Assembly (NCBI GenBank): GCA_002937455.1
Contig: PTJZ01000009.1
Span: forward strand, 102,865 to 166,864
DNA length: 64,000 nt
Direction of reading: 5' to 3'
Source: Alphaproteobacteria bacterium MarineAlpha11_Bin1
GTDB lineage: Bacteria > Pseudomonadota > Alphaproteobacteria > MPNO01 > UBA830
Below, in pieces: positions 1 through 8,825 of the stretch. The stretch's first letter is position 1; each line of letters begins with the position of its first letter. A program made the position numbers and the translations under genes. The notes beneath the pieces were generated by a model, which did not search any database, was not told the DNA's origin, and saw only the letters and a program-made list of their open reading frames with translations.

Positions 1-1287
1 ACCCACAGCCGAGCCCGCTGCATAAAGGCCCGCAATAGGCACGCCGTTCTTATCCAAAACCTGGGCATTTTTATCTACCGCTAGCCCACCAGAGGTGACC
101 GTGATCCCGGCGCATAGCGGAATCGCAAAGAATGGCGAGTGCTCAATCGGGTAGGCTGGATACATCTGCGTCGTGCGAGCCGGCAGCAATGCTGAGCTAT
201 TTCCGGATCTGACTAAATCGTTATATCCTGAGACTGTCGCTGCAAGCCCATCTGGGTCGATCCCAGAAATTTGGGCCAGTTCGTTTAAGCTTGCAGCTTC
301 GAGCAGGGTTCCACCATTTTCAGTTAACGAAGGATTAGGCGGGACTATATCGGTCTCCCGCGCGTCCTCCCAAACGGTACGATCAAACACTGCGGTTGCC
401 GACAGCGGGTCTGCGAGAGCGGCTATTTCGTTTGTGAGGTAGATGCCGCCGAAACCCTCATCGGCGAAGCGACATCCATCCGGTGTCACAACTATACCCT
501 TGGCACATACAATATCTAGTTGAGGGTAGGGCCATAGATTTTCTTCCGTCATCGCCTCTCGGCTGAGGACATGACCGTAAAATTTATCCAGAGAAACGGT
601 ATCCGCGCCCACCCTGATTGCCATACGTAGTCCATCCCCGCGGCCAGTTTCGGTATTTCTCTGCCGTAATTTATTAGGCGCCCTCGTGATATATTGTCCA
701 ATTAGATCCCGGTCGGCCTGAAAACCGCCATCTGCGATCACGACGGCAGTGGTTTGTAATTCTTGGCCATCCTCCGTGATAACACCCGATACACTTCCAT
801 GTTCCATTTGCAACTCGATAACACGAGTACCAAGACGCAGCTCACCGCCACGTTGTCGGAGCTTTTCCGTAAGCGTGCCAAGAAACAGATTTGGACCGCT
901 ATTTTCCCAATCAAGCCCTGCCCTCATTTCCCTACCTGGCATCATCATTGGCATACCCCAAGACCGTCGAGGATGTTGCATGAACTCACATCCCTCCTGA
1001 CGCATCCAGTCGATGGTAGACTTGGCGTTGGCGGCAAGTGCCCAAGCGATATCCTCACGCGCACTCCCGTCCGTACCGGAGAGGATGCTCTCGAATAGCT
1101 CACTCGCCGGCTCATCAGGACTTCGGAAGGCCAGATGAATAGCGCCTGTTGAGACGCGCGAATTACAGGGATAAAATTCGCCTGTCCCTGTCTCAAGAAC
1201 AAGCGGCCTAAGGCCCGCTAGTGCGACATGGTTGGCCACCGTAAGACCTGCGAACCCAGCGCCTATAATCACCACATCGTATCTCAT
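1..1287 (-). CDS. FAD-dependent dehydrogenase (FAD_binding_2 family), 3' end truncated by the window
   Basis: The frame is open from an ATG at 1287 to base 1, giving 429 residues with the C-terminus missing. Residues 1-14 hold a Rossmann FAD-binding motif (GAGFAG at 9-14). The last visible residues read GLYAAGSAVG, which matches the second FAD-contact motif near the end of FAD_binding_2 proteins (fumarate reductase, 3-ketosteroid dehydrogenase and tricarballylate dehydrogenase relatives). Only about 30-60 residues should be missing. The family oxidises or reduces C-C bonds next to carbonyl or carboxyl groups; the substrate cannot be read here. It is divergent from the VOC gene at 1376, with 88 bp between them. 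The fold call is firm and the function is open. Confidence 0.85.
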   Translation of the reverse strand, partial: MRYDVVIIGAGFAGLTVANHVALAGLRPLVLETGTGEFYPCNSRVSTGAIHLAFRSPDEPASELFESILSGTDGSAREDIAWALAANAKSTIDWMRQEGCEFMQHPRRSWGMPMMMPGREMRAGLDWENSGPNLFLGTLTEKLRQRGGELRLGTRVIELQMEHGSVSGVITEDGQELQTTAVVIADGGFQADRDLIGQYITRAPNKLRQRNTETGRGDGLRMAIRVGADTVSLDKFYGHVLSREAMTEENLWPYPQLDIVCAKGIVVTPDGCRFADEGFGGIYLTNEIAALADPLSATAVFDRTVWEDARETDIVPPNPSLTENGGTLLEAASLNELAQISGIDPDGLAATVSGYNDLVRSGNSSALLPARTTQMYPAYPIEHSPFFAIPLCAGITVTSGGLAVDKNAQVLDKNGVPIAGLYAAGSAVG

Positions 1288-1375
1288 ATAGCTTGACCTA
1301 TCTGGCTATCCCATAGGTTGTCAACTTCATAAGGTTACGGTTCAATCTGATCAAATTCGAACTAGAGGAGCCCAG

Positions 1376-1771
1376 ATGATAAAAACGAGGGGGGTCGCCC
1401 ACTTCACTCTTCCTGTTACGGATACCGTTCGAAGTATGGCATTTTATATGGACAATTTGGGGATGACTCCAATCCAGGTGAATCATGAGCGCGGAATGGT
1501 CTTTCTTGATTGTGGCGGCGACTGTATCATCCTCGCTAAATCATCTGCGAAGATCGACCCGGACGACCACGATGTCCATCATGCATTTATCGTCGACCCA
1601 GATGATTACGAAGCCGCAAAAATGCTGCTGAAGTCAAATGGTATTGAGGTCTTTTTTGAAGAAGACCGTCAAGGTGGTGCGGTGAACGGCCCACGGGCTT
1701 ATTTTCACGACCCGGATGGAAACGTTCTCGAGATAATCAATCTTACCAGTTACAAGAAAGGTATCGCCTAG
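1376..1771 (+). CDS. VOC superfamily protein (glyoxalase/bleomycin-resistance fold)
   Basis: A 131-residue protein of single-domain VOC length, made of two beta-alpha-beta-beta-beta modules. H9, H68/H69 and E119 (in NVLEI) sit where metal ligands of glyoxalase I and dioxygenase-like members lie. The DPDGNVLEI stretch near the end is characteristic of the family. AGAGGAG lies five bases before the ATG. The divergent neighbour is an FAD dehydrogenase, so the pair may handle one substrate, but that is inference. The actual reaction (lyase, isomerase, dioxygenase or binding only) is not determinable. Confidence 0.8.
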   Translation: MIKTRGVAHFTLPVTDTVRSMAFYMDNLGMTPIQVNHERGMVFLDCGGDCIILAKSSAKIDPDDHDVHHAFIVDPDDYEAAKMLLKSNGIEVFFEEDRQGGAVNGPRAYFHDPDGNVLEIINLTSYKKGIA

Positions 1772-1808
1772 ATCAGGGTGTTTTCCGACCATAGTGGAGA
1801 GGACGATT

Positions 1809-1839
1809 TACCCCCAAAACATTTCGGAAACTGGGGGTA
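1809..1839. repeat. Inverted repeat with 7-bp arms in the gcrA upstream region
   Basis: TACCCCC at 1809-1815 is matched by GGGGGTA at 1833-1839 across 17 bases, and a small inner TTTC-GAAA stem is possible. It lies 37 bases after the VOC stop and 235 bases before gcrA. No T-run follows on either strand, so it is not a clear terminator. The rest of 1772-2074 holds no gene that can be supported. Confidence 0.35.
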
Positions 1840-2074
1840 TCTCGGCCATCCACAGGACGATCTTTCGTGGCTCAACTTTATTACAGTTCAAAAACAGTGG
1901 TTTACGCAAAGTTTTCCCCAATATGAGCTTTCCACAGGAATCTCGTAGCTTTCGGCAGATTCGGGTTGCCCATGGCTGTAGCCAATATGTAGTATCAGTG
2001 TGTCGGCTTGGCACTGCATATTGCGCTTGCAGTGAAAGGCTGACAAATGAAGTGAGGTACGAGGAGGAAGTTTG

Positions 2075-2452
2075 ATGCAGTGGAGTCCTGAACGGGTCGA
2101 AACTCTCACGCGATTGTGGGCAGAGGGCTTGTCAGCGCGACAGATCGCGGAGAAGTTGGGTGGTGGCGTAACGCGGAATGCGGTGATCGGTAAGGCGCAC
2201 CGATTAAATCTTCAACGCGGCACTGAAGTTCCCAAAAATGAGCCGGAGCCAGAGCCTGTCATCTTTGAAGAGCCTATCTTCCATCATCCTTCGGCGGACG
2301 TCGAATCTTGGATGTGCCGCTGGCCCATAGACGAACCCGGTAAATACGGCCTTCATATATGCGGCAAGACTGTTCAACCTGGCCGCCATTATTGTGCCGA
2401 GCATTGTACCGCTCACTATTTGCTCCGCCGGCGGTCTACTGTCGCAGCCTAA
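2075..2452 (+). CDS. gcrA: GcrA cell cycle regulator
   Basis: GcrA is a sigma70-associated transcription activator of Alphaproteobacteria. It acts at promoters methylated by CcrM at GANTC. The 125-residue protein starts with the family hallmark (MQWSPERVETLTRLW). A helix-turn-helix follows at about residues 17-45 (SARQIAEKLG, then TRNAVIGKAHRL). The C-terminal part has the usual CRWPIDEPG block and a Cys/His-rich segment (HICGKTV, HYCAEHC). The ATG at 2075 was chosen because GAGGAGGAAG lies just upstream; a TTG three bases earlier is possible but unlikely. No ccrM gene is in the window. Confidence 0.95.
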   Translation: MQWSPERVETLTRLWAEGLSARQIAEKLGGGVTRNAVIGKAHRLNLQRGTEVPKNEPEPEPVIFEEPIFHHPSADVESWMCRWPIDEPGKYGLHICGKTVQPGRHYCAEHCTAHYLLRRRSTVAA

Positions 2453-2825
2453 CCACACTCTATCGCACTACTATTTATTTAACCTTTTGATGCCGTTGAA
2501 TTCACCACGGACTTTGGAGTTCAGCAACATATTCTTCACGGTTGGCGCCAGCTGCGGTGTAACGCGCACCTGATAGGCCAAATAAATTGGGTCAGCAGAT
2601 AAAAATGTTACGCTGGAATGATAGAAAATCAGGAGCTAATTCCGCTGTACCAGTTCTACAAGATCGGAATTTTGAACCAATCCCTACGACAACGCTTTTG
2701 CAAATTAGACCGCTTTAGGGTCGGCTTCTGCCGTCCTACAGGCACTCCATTGGCGGAGGACTGGTCAACCTCCAGCCACCACAGCTTAGTAGCGGAATTT
2801 CGACCTCGGGAATACACTCAGCCCT
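2453..2825. other. 373-bp intergenic region between gcrA and a DksA-like gene
   Basis: No convincing gene is visible. On the minus strand 2474-2635 is open for 54 codons and ends in a TAG at 2471-2473, but it has no good start codon. On the plus strand a 74-codon frame overlaps the next gene and has no recognisable composition. Promoters for the following gene should lie here, but no clear sigma70 boxes stood out. Confidence 0.4.
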
Positions 2826-3173
2826 ATGACGAAACACATTAGTAAAATAGATGAACACAGATTTCGCGATTTGCTAAATAATCGCCGGGACAAATTGACA
2901 GATCTTGTTGCAGCTGCATCAGACGCCACAGCCCCTGTCCAACTTGACCAGCAGCTTCAAGGCAGACTGTCACGCATGGATGCGCTGCAGGTCCAGGCGA
3001 TGGCCAGCGCAACCAACGACCGCCGCCGGATCGAAATAGCGCAGATTGACTCCGCTTTGCGCCAAATGGAAATAGGTAAATATGGCTATTGTGTAGAATG
3101 CGGCGATAAGATTCCTGCGAAACGGATTGAGTTAAACCCAGCTGTTGCCCGGTGCATCGAATGCGCAACCTAA
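2826..3173 (+). CDS. TraR/DksA family zinc-finger protein (four-cysteine type)
   Basis: A 115-residue protein with a predicted N-terminal helical hairpin (about residues 8-80) and a C-terminal zinc finger. C89-x2-C92 and C110-x2-C113 are all present (GYCVECGDKI and CIECAT). DksA/TraR proteins enter the RNA polymerase secondary channel and alter initiation, often together with ppGpp. It is shorter than true DksA and resembles the short YbiI/TraR-like relatives. A second DksA-type gene at 42016 lacks most of the zinc cysteines, so the genome carries both forms. The family call is firm; regulatory targets are unknown. Confidence 0.88.
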   Translation: MTKHISKIDEHRFRDLLNNRRDKLTDLVAAASDATAPVQLDQQLQGRLSRMDALQVQAMASATNDRRRIEIAQIDSALRQMEIGKYGYCVECGDKIPAKRIELNPAVARCIECAT

Positions 3174-3403
3174 ATTCATCCCACCAAGAATAACAATCTA
3201 ATACTGAATATTCGTTGACCTTTTTTTTCAACGGGATTTGGTACCCGATCAGTTTTGTAGCCGCACTGCTAGATAGATCGGCCGTATCAGGTACCGATTT
3301 CGCGATGCGTAGCTCGCCACAATCTACCTCGAAGATTTTGAAATCGGGAAAAGTCCCGCTACTACAAATACCGACCATCCAAGAACCATAAATTTGGACC
3401 CAA

Positions 3404-4519
3404 TCAAATTGTCGCGGCTGCATCAATATGGACATGCACAGCCTCCGTTCCATCAACGATTTCCCGGCCCAAGACCTTTACAGCGGTTTCTGCCTTATCA
3501 ACCGGATAGCGATGCGTGCACAGCTTCGCAAGTGTATCTCCCCGGCGCCGGATTATATCAATCGACTTTTCAACGGAAGACCATGTTGACGAAAGTACAC
3601 CGAGCATTGAGATTTCCTTTGTAATCAACTTGTCGGAGACAAAGTTAGGAATCGGCTTAAAACTCTTTAGCCCAGCAATGACAACCTTGCCACCAGGGCG
3701 CACCATTTCAAGCGCTTGGGTAATAGGCTCGGTAGAAAATGCCGATACGTCGACTACGATGTCTGCAAGGTTTCCATCCAACGCGTCAATCACCTGCTCC
3801 ACTGGATCACCATCATCAACAACTATTGTCTCATCGGCTCCCAGCTCATGCGCCAAGGATAAGCGAAGCGTATCAGCGTTCGTCCCAGTTACTATGACTT
3901 TGCCAGCGCCAGCCTCTCGTGCGGCTACCACAGCGAGCAGTCCACGCTGCCCAGGCCCCTCGATTACGATAGTGTCACCAATACTCGTCTCAGGTCGCTC
4001 AACCGCCCAGCGAACAGCGTTCGACATTGGATTAAATAGGCTCATGATATCGGTTGGAACATCTGTTGGTGCCTGATGCAGCGTCGCACCCGGGTGCAGG
4101 TACATATGTGTCGCATATCCACCCCAAAGGTGAGGTGGGGTATTAAAACCCATCCGCAGGCCATATCCCATGCCATCTTTACATAGCACCGGCCGTCCAA
4201 CTTGGCACTGAAAACACTGACCACACGGGATTGAAGCCTCAACAGTGACACGGTCACCTTCCTTTACAGCCCACTTTTTTGCGGCATTAGGACCAATCTT
4301 CTCTATCCAGCCTAAAATTTCATGGCCGGGAATAATCGGTCGGACCGACCACGGAGTGTTGTCGAGATGACCGAGATATTGTTCCCAGTCAGTACCACAC
4401 AATCCTGCGGCTTCAACCCGCAGGATACCCTCATCAGGCCCGATCTCGGGAAGATCAACCTCCCGATACTCAAATTTCCTTGGATCCGTGAGTACAGCGA
4501 CTTTCGCTCTCTCTGCCAT
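3404..4519 (-). CDS. Zinc-dependent alcohol dehydrogenase (MDR superfamily)
   Basis: A 371-residue medium-chain dehydrogenase. C41 (AAGLCGTD) and H66-E67 (PGHE) fit the catalytic zinc site. C99, C102, C105 and C113 form the structural zinc lobe. The centre holds the NAD(P)-binding Rossmann fold, with an unusual EGPGQRG in place of a plain GxGxxG loop, followed by VTGTNADTLR. It resembles threonine or polyol dehydrogenase-like members that oxidise secondary alcohols, but the substrate is not clear. GGGAGG lies a few bases before the ATG. It is a single gene, convergent with the DksA-like gene. About 230 bp of apparently empty sequence lies between their ends. Confidence 0.88.
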   Translation of the reverse strand: MAERAKVAVLTDPRKFEYREVDLPEIGPDEGILRVEAAGLCGTDWEQYLGHLDNTPWSVRPIIPGHEILGWIEKIGPNAAKKWAVKEGDRVTVEASIPCGQCFQCQVGRPVLCKDGMGYGLRMGFNTPPHLWGGYATHMYLHPGATLHQAPTDVPTDIMSLFNPMSNAVRWAVERPETSIGDTIVIEGPGQRGLLAVVAAREAGAGKVIVTGTNADTLRLSLAHELGADETIVVDDGDPVEQVIDALDGNLADIVVDVSAFSTEPITQALEMVRPGGKVVIAGLKSFKPIPNFVSDKLITKEISMLGVLSSTWSSVEKSIDIIRRRGDTLAKLCTHRYPVDKAETAVKVLGREIVDGTEAVHVHIDAAATI

Positions 4520-4812
4520 CGTCCCTCCCCATTAACTGTTTTGTTTTCCAATGATCTTGCCATGTGGCAATGCAATCGACAATCTGGGCCGAAATAAACC
4601 CAAACATAGATCCGCAACCATCTACCGATAAGATTTTAAAAAATACTTCGGACAACGTTATTTATCATACCTTGCCGAGGGCAAATCCACCCTTGTCTTC
4701 ACAGCCTGGACTTCTTTCCAAATAGCTTGACCGACCTATCGGGCAGCATCTTCAACACATAACCATAAACCGGATCGTGTTTGATGATAAAACCCAACCT
4801 TGGGCCTTTTGA

Positions 4813-5493
4813 TTAGGAAGCCTCCATCAACGGCTCAATGCAGCCCTCATCGTCATTATAAACGTTATTGACGCGCGTCGATACGCGGTAGAATGCCATA
4901 TCATCGGGTGGATATGCTCGAATGAGGTGGTCAGCGTCGCTAGTAGCACCTCTCAGCCACAATTCACAATCGCCAAGACCCACTATCACCGGCATTCGGG
5001 GGTGGATCGGCGCAATCTTCTCATTCGCTTCAGTGGTTATGATGGTATAGGATTCTATTACTTCTCCAGAATCTTCCGCGGTTACGGGGGCCTTCCAAGT
5101 CTCCCAAAGACCAGCGAGCAGAAATGGGGCACCACTTTTAAAACCAATACGGAATGGTTGTTTTGTATCACCCTCCTTTCGCCATTCGTAGAAACCATCG
5201 ACCGGGACAAGACATCGCCGTGCCTTATAGGCTTCTCGGAATGAGATTTTATGTGCGATGGTCTCACCCCGCGCGTTGATCATACCGGACGCAATTGTCT
5301 TGCCTTGTGACCAAGAGGGAATGAGCCCCCAGCGCAGCATATCCATGCTGCAGCCACCGGCTGTCAGACGCACGACCGGCGCTCTTTGGTTGGGAGCAAT
5401 ATTAAAGCGGGGCTCAAGGTTTAGCGTCGCCTGTATGTTTACAAGTGTTCCCAGCATTTCAGGCGTTACGCTGAGTGAGTATCTTCCGCACAT
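4813..5493 (-). CDS. SOS response-associated peptidase family protein (SRAP/YedK/HMCES)
   Basis: SRAP proteins bind abasic sites in single-stranded DNA. They form a stable thiazolidine link through the N-terminal cysteine exposed when Met1 is removed. The 226-residue sequence begins MCGRYS, giving C2. The other active-site positions of YedK are present: N73 (INARGE), E103 (FYEW) and H164 (IHPRMP). Length and spacing match the family. It is monocistronic and divergent from cysQ. No LexA box was recognised upstream by eye. Confidence 0.95.
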   Translation of the reverse strand: MCGRYSLSVTPEMLGTLVNIQATLNLEPRFNIAPNQRAPVVRLTAGGCSMDMLRWGLIPSWSQGKTIASGMINARGETIAHKISFREAYKARRCLVPVDGFYEWRKEGDTKQPFRIGFKSGAPFLLAGLWETWKAPVTAEDSGEVIESYTIITTEANEKIAPIHPRMPVIVGLGDCELWLRGATSDADHLIRAYPPDDMAFYRVSTRVNNVYNDDEGCIEPLMEAS

Positions 5494-5585
5494 GTAGGTA
5501 TTCTAATGTATTGTCGGCATTTCCGCCTTTATTATCACTTAACCCCGCTTTAACTATATATCCACACTCGAAAGGCAAAATTTCC

Positions 5586-6368
5586 GTGGTTTTTAGCAAA
5601 GATGACCGCCGCCGGCTGATGGAAGCAGCCACCGAAATCGCTGACCGTGCATCTAAAGTGATTCTCGAAATCTACTCAACTGACTTCGAAGTCCGGCACA
5701 AGGACGATGCGTCGCCCATAACCGATGCCGACGAACTTGCAGAAAACCTCATACTTGCTGGTTTGCTAGATCTGTTGCCGGGCGTTGCCGCCATCGGAGA
5801 AGAAGCAACATCCCGCGAAAAGATTCAGAATTTGATAGGCCCCAGATTCTGGCTGGTTGACCCGATCGATGGTACTAAGGAATTCCTCCAACGTAACGGT
5901 GAGTTCACGGTTAATATAGCGCTGATTGATGGGGGCGTTCCAGTTATAGGGGTAGTGATGGCCCCTGCGATGAACCGAGCGTTCCGAGCCTGCGGACCAG
6001 GCACCGCGGAGCTGCGTGAAGAAGCAGGTGCTTGGACGTCGATTTCAGTAAGGAATGTTCCCGCCGAGGGCGCAACCGTCGTTTCGAGTAGATCTCATGG
6101 GGACCCGATCAAGCTGGAACAGCTCATTAAAGATATTCAAATTAGAGAACATAGGACCATGGGCAGTTCTCTAAAGTTTTGTCTTATTGCGGAAGGTCAG
6201 GCTGATATTTACCCCCGCTACGGACCGACTTCAGAGTGGGATACAGCGGCAGGCCACGCGATTCTACTGGGCGCAGGCGGGAACGTGCGCCAAACAGACG
6301 GAACAGAGCTTCCTTATGGAAAAACCGGCTGGCGAAACCCAGAATTTATAGCCCGCGGTTCGGAATGA
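5586..6368 (+). CDS. cysQ: 3'(2'),5'-bisphosphate nucleotidase CysQ
   Basis: An inositol monophosphatase-family enzyme that hydrolyses PAP to AMP, recycling the by-product of sulfate assimilation. From a GTG at 5586 it is 260 residues, close to typical CysQ length. Metal-site motifs are present: GEE at 71-73, DPIDGT at 92-97, and a C-terminal SEWDTAAGHAI. The open frame extends upstream to 5475, but that extension has no family features. AAAGG lies upstream of the GTG. Its TGA overlaps the ATG of tsaC, so the two are probably translationally coupled. Other FIG-family phosphatases are possible but less likely. Confidence 0.9.
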   Translation: MVFSKDDRRRLMEAATEIADRASKVILEIYSTDFEVRHKDDASPITDADELAENLILAGLLDLLPGVAAIGEEATSREKIQNLIGPRFWLVDPIDGTKEFLQRNGEFTVNIALIDGGVPVIGVVMAPAMNRAFRACGPGTAELREEAGAWTSISVRNVPAEGATVVSSRSHGDPIKLEQLIKDIQIREHRTMGSSLKFCLIAEGQADIYPRYGPTSEWDTAAGHAILLGAGGNVRQTDGTELPYGKTGWRNPEFIARGSE

Positions 6369-7318
6369 TTATCCCAGCCACGCCAGAAAACATCTCCCTC
6401 GCGGCCAGGCGTCTTAGAACTGGACAACTGGTCGCCTTCCCAACTGAGACCGTTTACGGCCTTGGTGCAGATGCGACACTCAGTAAGTCCGTTGCGGCCA
6501 TTTTCTCTGCCAAAAACCGACCCGAATTTAATCCTTTAATTATTCATGTACCGGACATGGAAATTGCAGTCAGGCTAGGAGAATTCAATGAACTTGCGCA
6601 AGAACTTGGTGATACCTTCTGGCCGGGACCCCTGTCGATTGTGGTAAATAGACAACTGGACTGCCCGGTCTCCCTGCTCGCCAGCGCCGGCCTTAATACG
6701 CTCGCAATTCGCGTGCCTGCACACGACACAGCGCAGGCAATTCTGCGATCGGTAGCGCGTCCAATTGCAGCCCCCAGCGCAAACATGTCTGGAAAAATAA
6801 GCCCCACAACGGCATCGCATGTTGGTGAGTCAATCGGCAAAACGGTGGACCTAATTGTTGATGCTGGTGCGTGCTCCGTAGGTGTGGAGTCGACCGTCGT
6901 CGATTGTACTTCTAATGTCCCTATTATTTTACGTCCCGGCGGCATTACCGCGGAACAAATCGAAAAAGTGGTTGGCCGCGTTGAAACCACTGATATTGGT
7001 TCTAAAAACCCCAGGTCTCCGGGGATGTTAGCGAGCCATTATGCTCCAGACGCTGCAATCCGACTGAACGCAATATCGGTTAGTGCGGAGGAAGCGTTAT
7101 TGGCATTTGGTCCTCAAATTATTCGAGGCGCCTCTATTGAGAGGAATTTGAGCGCAGCCGGGGACTTTGAAGAAGCCGCCGCCAATCTTTTTTCCATGCT
7201 CAGGGCCCTAGATTCGGTGTCTGGACGTATCGCGGTGATGCCTATTCCCGATCAAGGCCTCGGTAGGGCAATAAATGATAGACTCCTGAGGGCAGCTGCC
7301 CCACGAACCAGTGTTTGA
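6365..7318 (+). CDS. tsaC: L-threonylcarbamoyladenylate synthase (Sua5/TsaC)
   Basis: This enzyme makes threonylcarbamoyl-AMP from threonine, bicarbonate and ATP, the first step of the t6A modification at position 37 of ANN-decoding tRNAs. The 317-residue protein has a YrdC domain with FPTETVYGLG near residues 25-34 and the K50-x-R52 pair. A linker (RSPGMLASHYAP) then leads to a C-terminal Sua5 domain, so it is the long Sua5 form. The ATG at 6365 overlaps the cysQ stop. An in-frame upstream extension would run deep into cysQ and was rejected. Confidence 0.93.
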   Translation: MIIPATPENISLAARRLRTGQLVAFPTETVYGLGADATLSKSVAAIFSAKNRPEFNPLIIHVPDMEIAVRLGEFNELAQELGDTFWPGPLSIVVNRQLDCPVSLLASAGLNTLAIRVPAHDTAQAILRSVARPIAAPSANMSGKISPTTASHVGESIGKTVDLIVDAGACSVGVESTVVDCTSNVPIILRPGGITAEQIEKVVGRVETTDIGSKNPRSPGMLASHYAPDAAIRLNAISVSAEEALLAFGPQIIRGASIERNLSAAGDFEEAAANLFSMLRALDSVSGRIAVMPIPDQGLGRAINDRLLRAAAPRTSV

Positions 7319-7379
7319 CCCCATTGCCCGAACATCACACTTAATTTAAATCTGACTTCGGATTTTAGAGAGATCTAGG

Positions 7380-8816
7380 ATGAATGCCACGACTTTCAGG
7401 AAAATAGATAAGTCTATCCTTGATCTACTACACTCAGTAGTAGGGGATGCCGGTATCATTACAGATGCAAACGACAAAGCGCCCTATCTAAACGACGAGC
7501 GAGGGTACTACTCGGGGTCCACGCCAATGATCGTTCGGCCTGCGTCAACTGCTGAAGTCTCAAAAATCATTAGTATCTGCAACGAAAGTCAGACCCCGGT
7601 TGTACCGCAGGGAGGTAATACGGGCCTTTGCGGAGGTGCAACCCCCTATGAGCACGGTGGAGAGATCCTGCTGTCACTCACCCGCATGAATAGAATTCGC
7701 GAAATTGATACGCTAAATTACGCGATAACTGTGGAATCTGGAGTTATCCTTGCCGACGTGCAAACGGCAGCTGAAAATGCGGGCAGATATTTCCCACTTA
7801 GCCTTGGGGGTGAGGGCACCGCTCGTATTGGGGGAAACCTATCCACCAACGCTGGTGGGACAGGGGTGTTGCGCTATGGTCCGGCGCGGGATCTTTGCCT
7901 CGGCCTTGAGGCGGTTTTGCCAGATGGCCGTGTCTGGAACGGTATGACGGGGCTCCGTAAGGACAATACAGGATACGACCTAAAACATCTATTTATTGGC
8001 GCCGAAGGCACACTCGGGATTATTACCGCAGCCTGTCTGAAGCTATTTCCGAAGCCAGCCGATATTCAAACAGCGTTCGTGGCGGTTGAGAGCGAGCACG
8101 CGGCGGTAGAACTCTTGGCCCGAGCTCGGCAGATCACAGATGACCGGGTCGTGACATTTGAATATATGCCTCGCGATGCCATTGGTTTTGCACTCAAACA
8201 CATTGATGGGACTCGCGATCCAATGTCGACGGCGTATTTACATTATGTACTGATAGAACTAGCCGCTGGCGAAGCCGCCGCGGTAGACCTTCGGAATATG
8301 TTAGAGGAGGTGCTGGGGGATGGTATGGTAGACGGGCTCGTGCTTAATGCCGTGTTCGCGGAAAGTGGGCAGCAAGCTTCAGACTTCTGGAAAATCCGGG
8401 AAACCATCCCTGAAGCTCAAAAATACGAAGGTGCTAGCTCTAAGCATGATATATCGGTACCTGTGTCCCGGGTCGCTGACTTCCTTGTAGATGCTATTGC
8501 GGATGTAAAGAAATTGATACCGGGTGTCCGCCCCTGCGCTTTCGGCCATGTCGGGGACGGCAACATCCACTTCAATTTGAGCCGTCCAGTGGATATGTCA
8601 GACGACGAGTTCTGGTTACTAGAGCCAGAATTACATAAAATGGTCTATGATCGAACAGTTGCCATGGGAGGGTCAATAAGTGCGGAGCATGGTATAGGGC
8701 GATTACGGCGAGACGAGCTCAAAGCATATAAATCCCCAGTGGAGATGGACGTTATGCGAAGCATTAAAGAAACGCTGGACCCCAACGGAATTATGAACCC
8801 CGGCAAGGTACTTTAG
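7380..8816 (+). CDS. FAD-binding D-2-hydroxyacid dehydrogenase (GlcD/D2HGDH family)
   Basis: A 478-residue flavoprotein with a FAD_binding_4 (PCMH-type) domain (PQGGNTGLCGG near residues 77-86) and a C-terminal FAD-oxidase_C domain. H390 and H397 (HVGDGNIHF) and E436-H437 (AEHGIG) fit the metal and substrate site of D-lactate and D-2-hydroxyglutarate dehydrogenases. The GTGVLRYGPARDLCLGLE segment is closest to the D-2-hydroxyglutarate type. It lies 9 bases before the acyl-CoA dehydrogenase gene and is probably co-transcribed. The exact substrate remains uncertain, since D-lactate, glycolate and D-2-hydroxyglutarate enzymes share these motifs. Confidence 0.88.
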   Translation: MNATTFRKIDKSILDLLHSVVGDAGIITDANDKAPYLNDERGYYSGSTPMIVRPASTAEVSKIISICNESQTPVVPQGGNTGLCGGATPYEHGGEILLSLTRMNRIREIDTLNYAITVESGVILADVQTAAENAGRYFPLSLGGEGTARIGGNLSTNAGGTGVLRYGPARDLCLGLEAVLPDGRVWNGMTGLRKDNTGYDLKHLFIGAEGTLGIITAACLKLFPKPADIQTAFVAVESEHAAVELLARARQITDDRVVTFEYMPRDAIGFALKHIDGTRDPMSTAYLHYVLIELAAGEAAAVDLRNMLEEVLGDGMVDGLVLNAVFAESGQQASDFWKIRETIPEAQKYEGASSKHDISVPVSRVADFLVDAIADVKKLIPGVRPCAFGHVGDGNIHFNLSRPVDMSDDEFWLLEPELHKMVYDRTVAMGGSISAEHGIGRLRRDELKAYKSPVEMDVMRSIKETLDPNGIMNPGKVL

Positions 8817-8825
8817 GAGCAGAGA

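Noticed and set aside
2474..2635. A 54-codon minus-strand open frame ending at a TAG (2471-2473) with protein-like composition
   Set aside because: There is no start codon with a ribosome-binding site, its upstream end is a stop codon, and a frame this long is expected by chance in 370 bases. It could be a gene remnant but the evidence is too weak.
2839..3456. A 205-codon minus-strand open frame over the DksA-like gene
   Set aside because: It overlaps the clearly coding zinc-finger gene on the other strand, and its sequence shows no domain.
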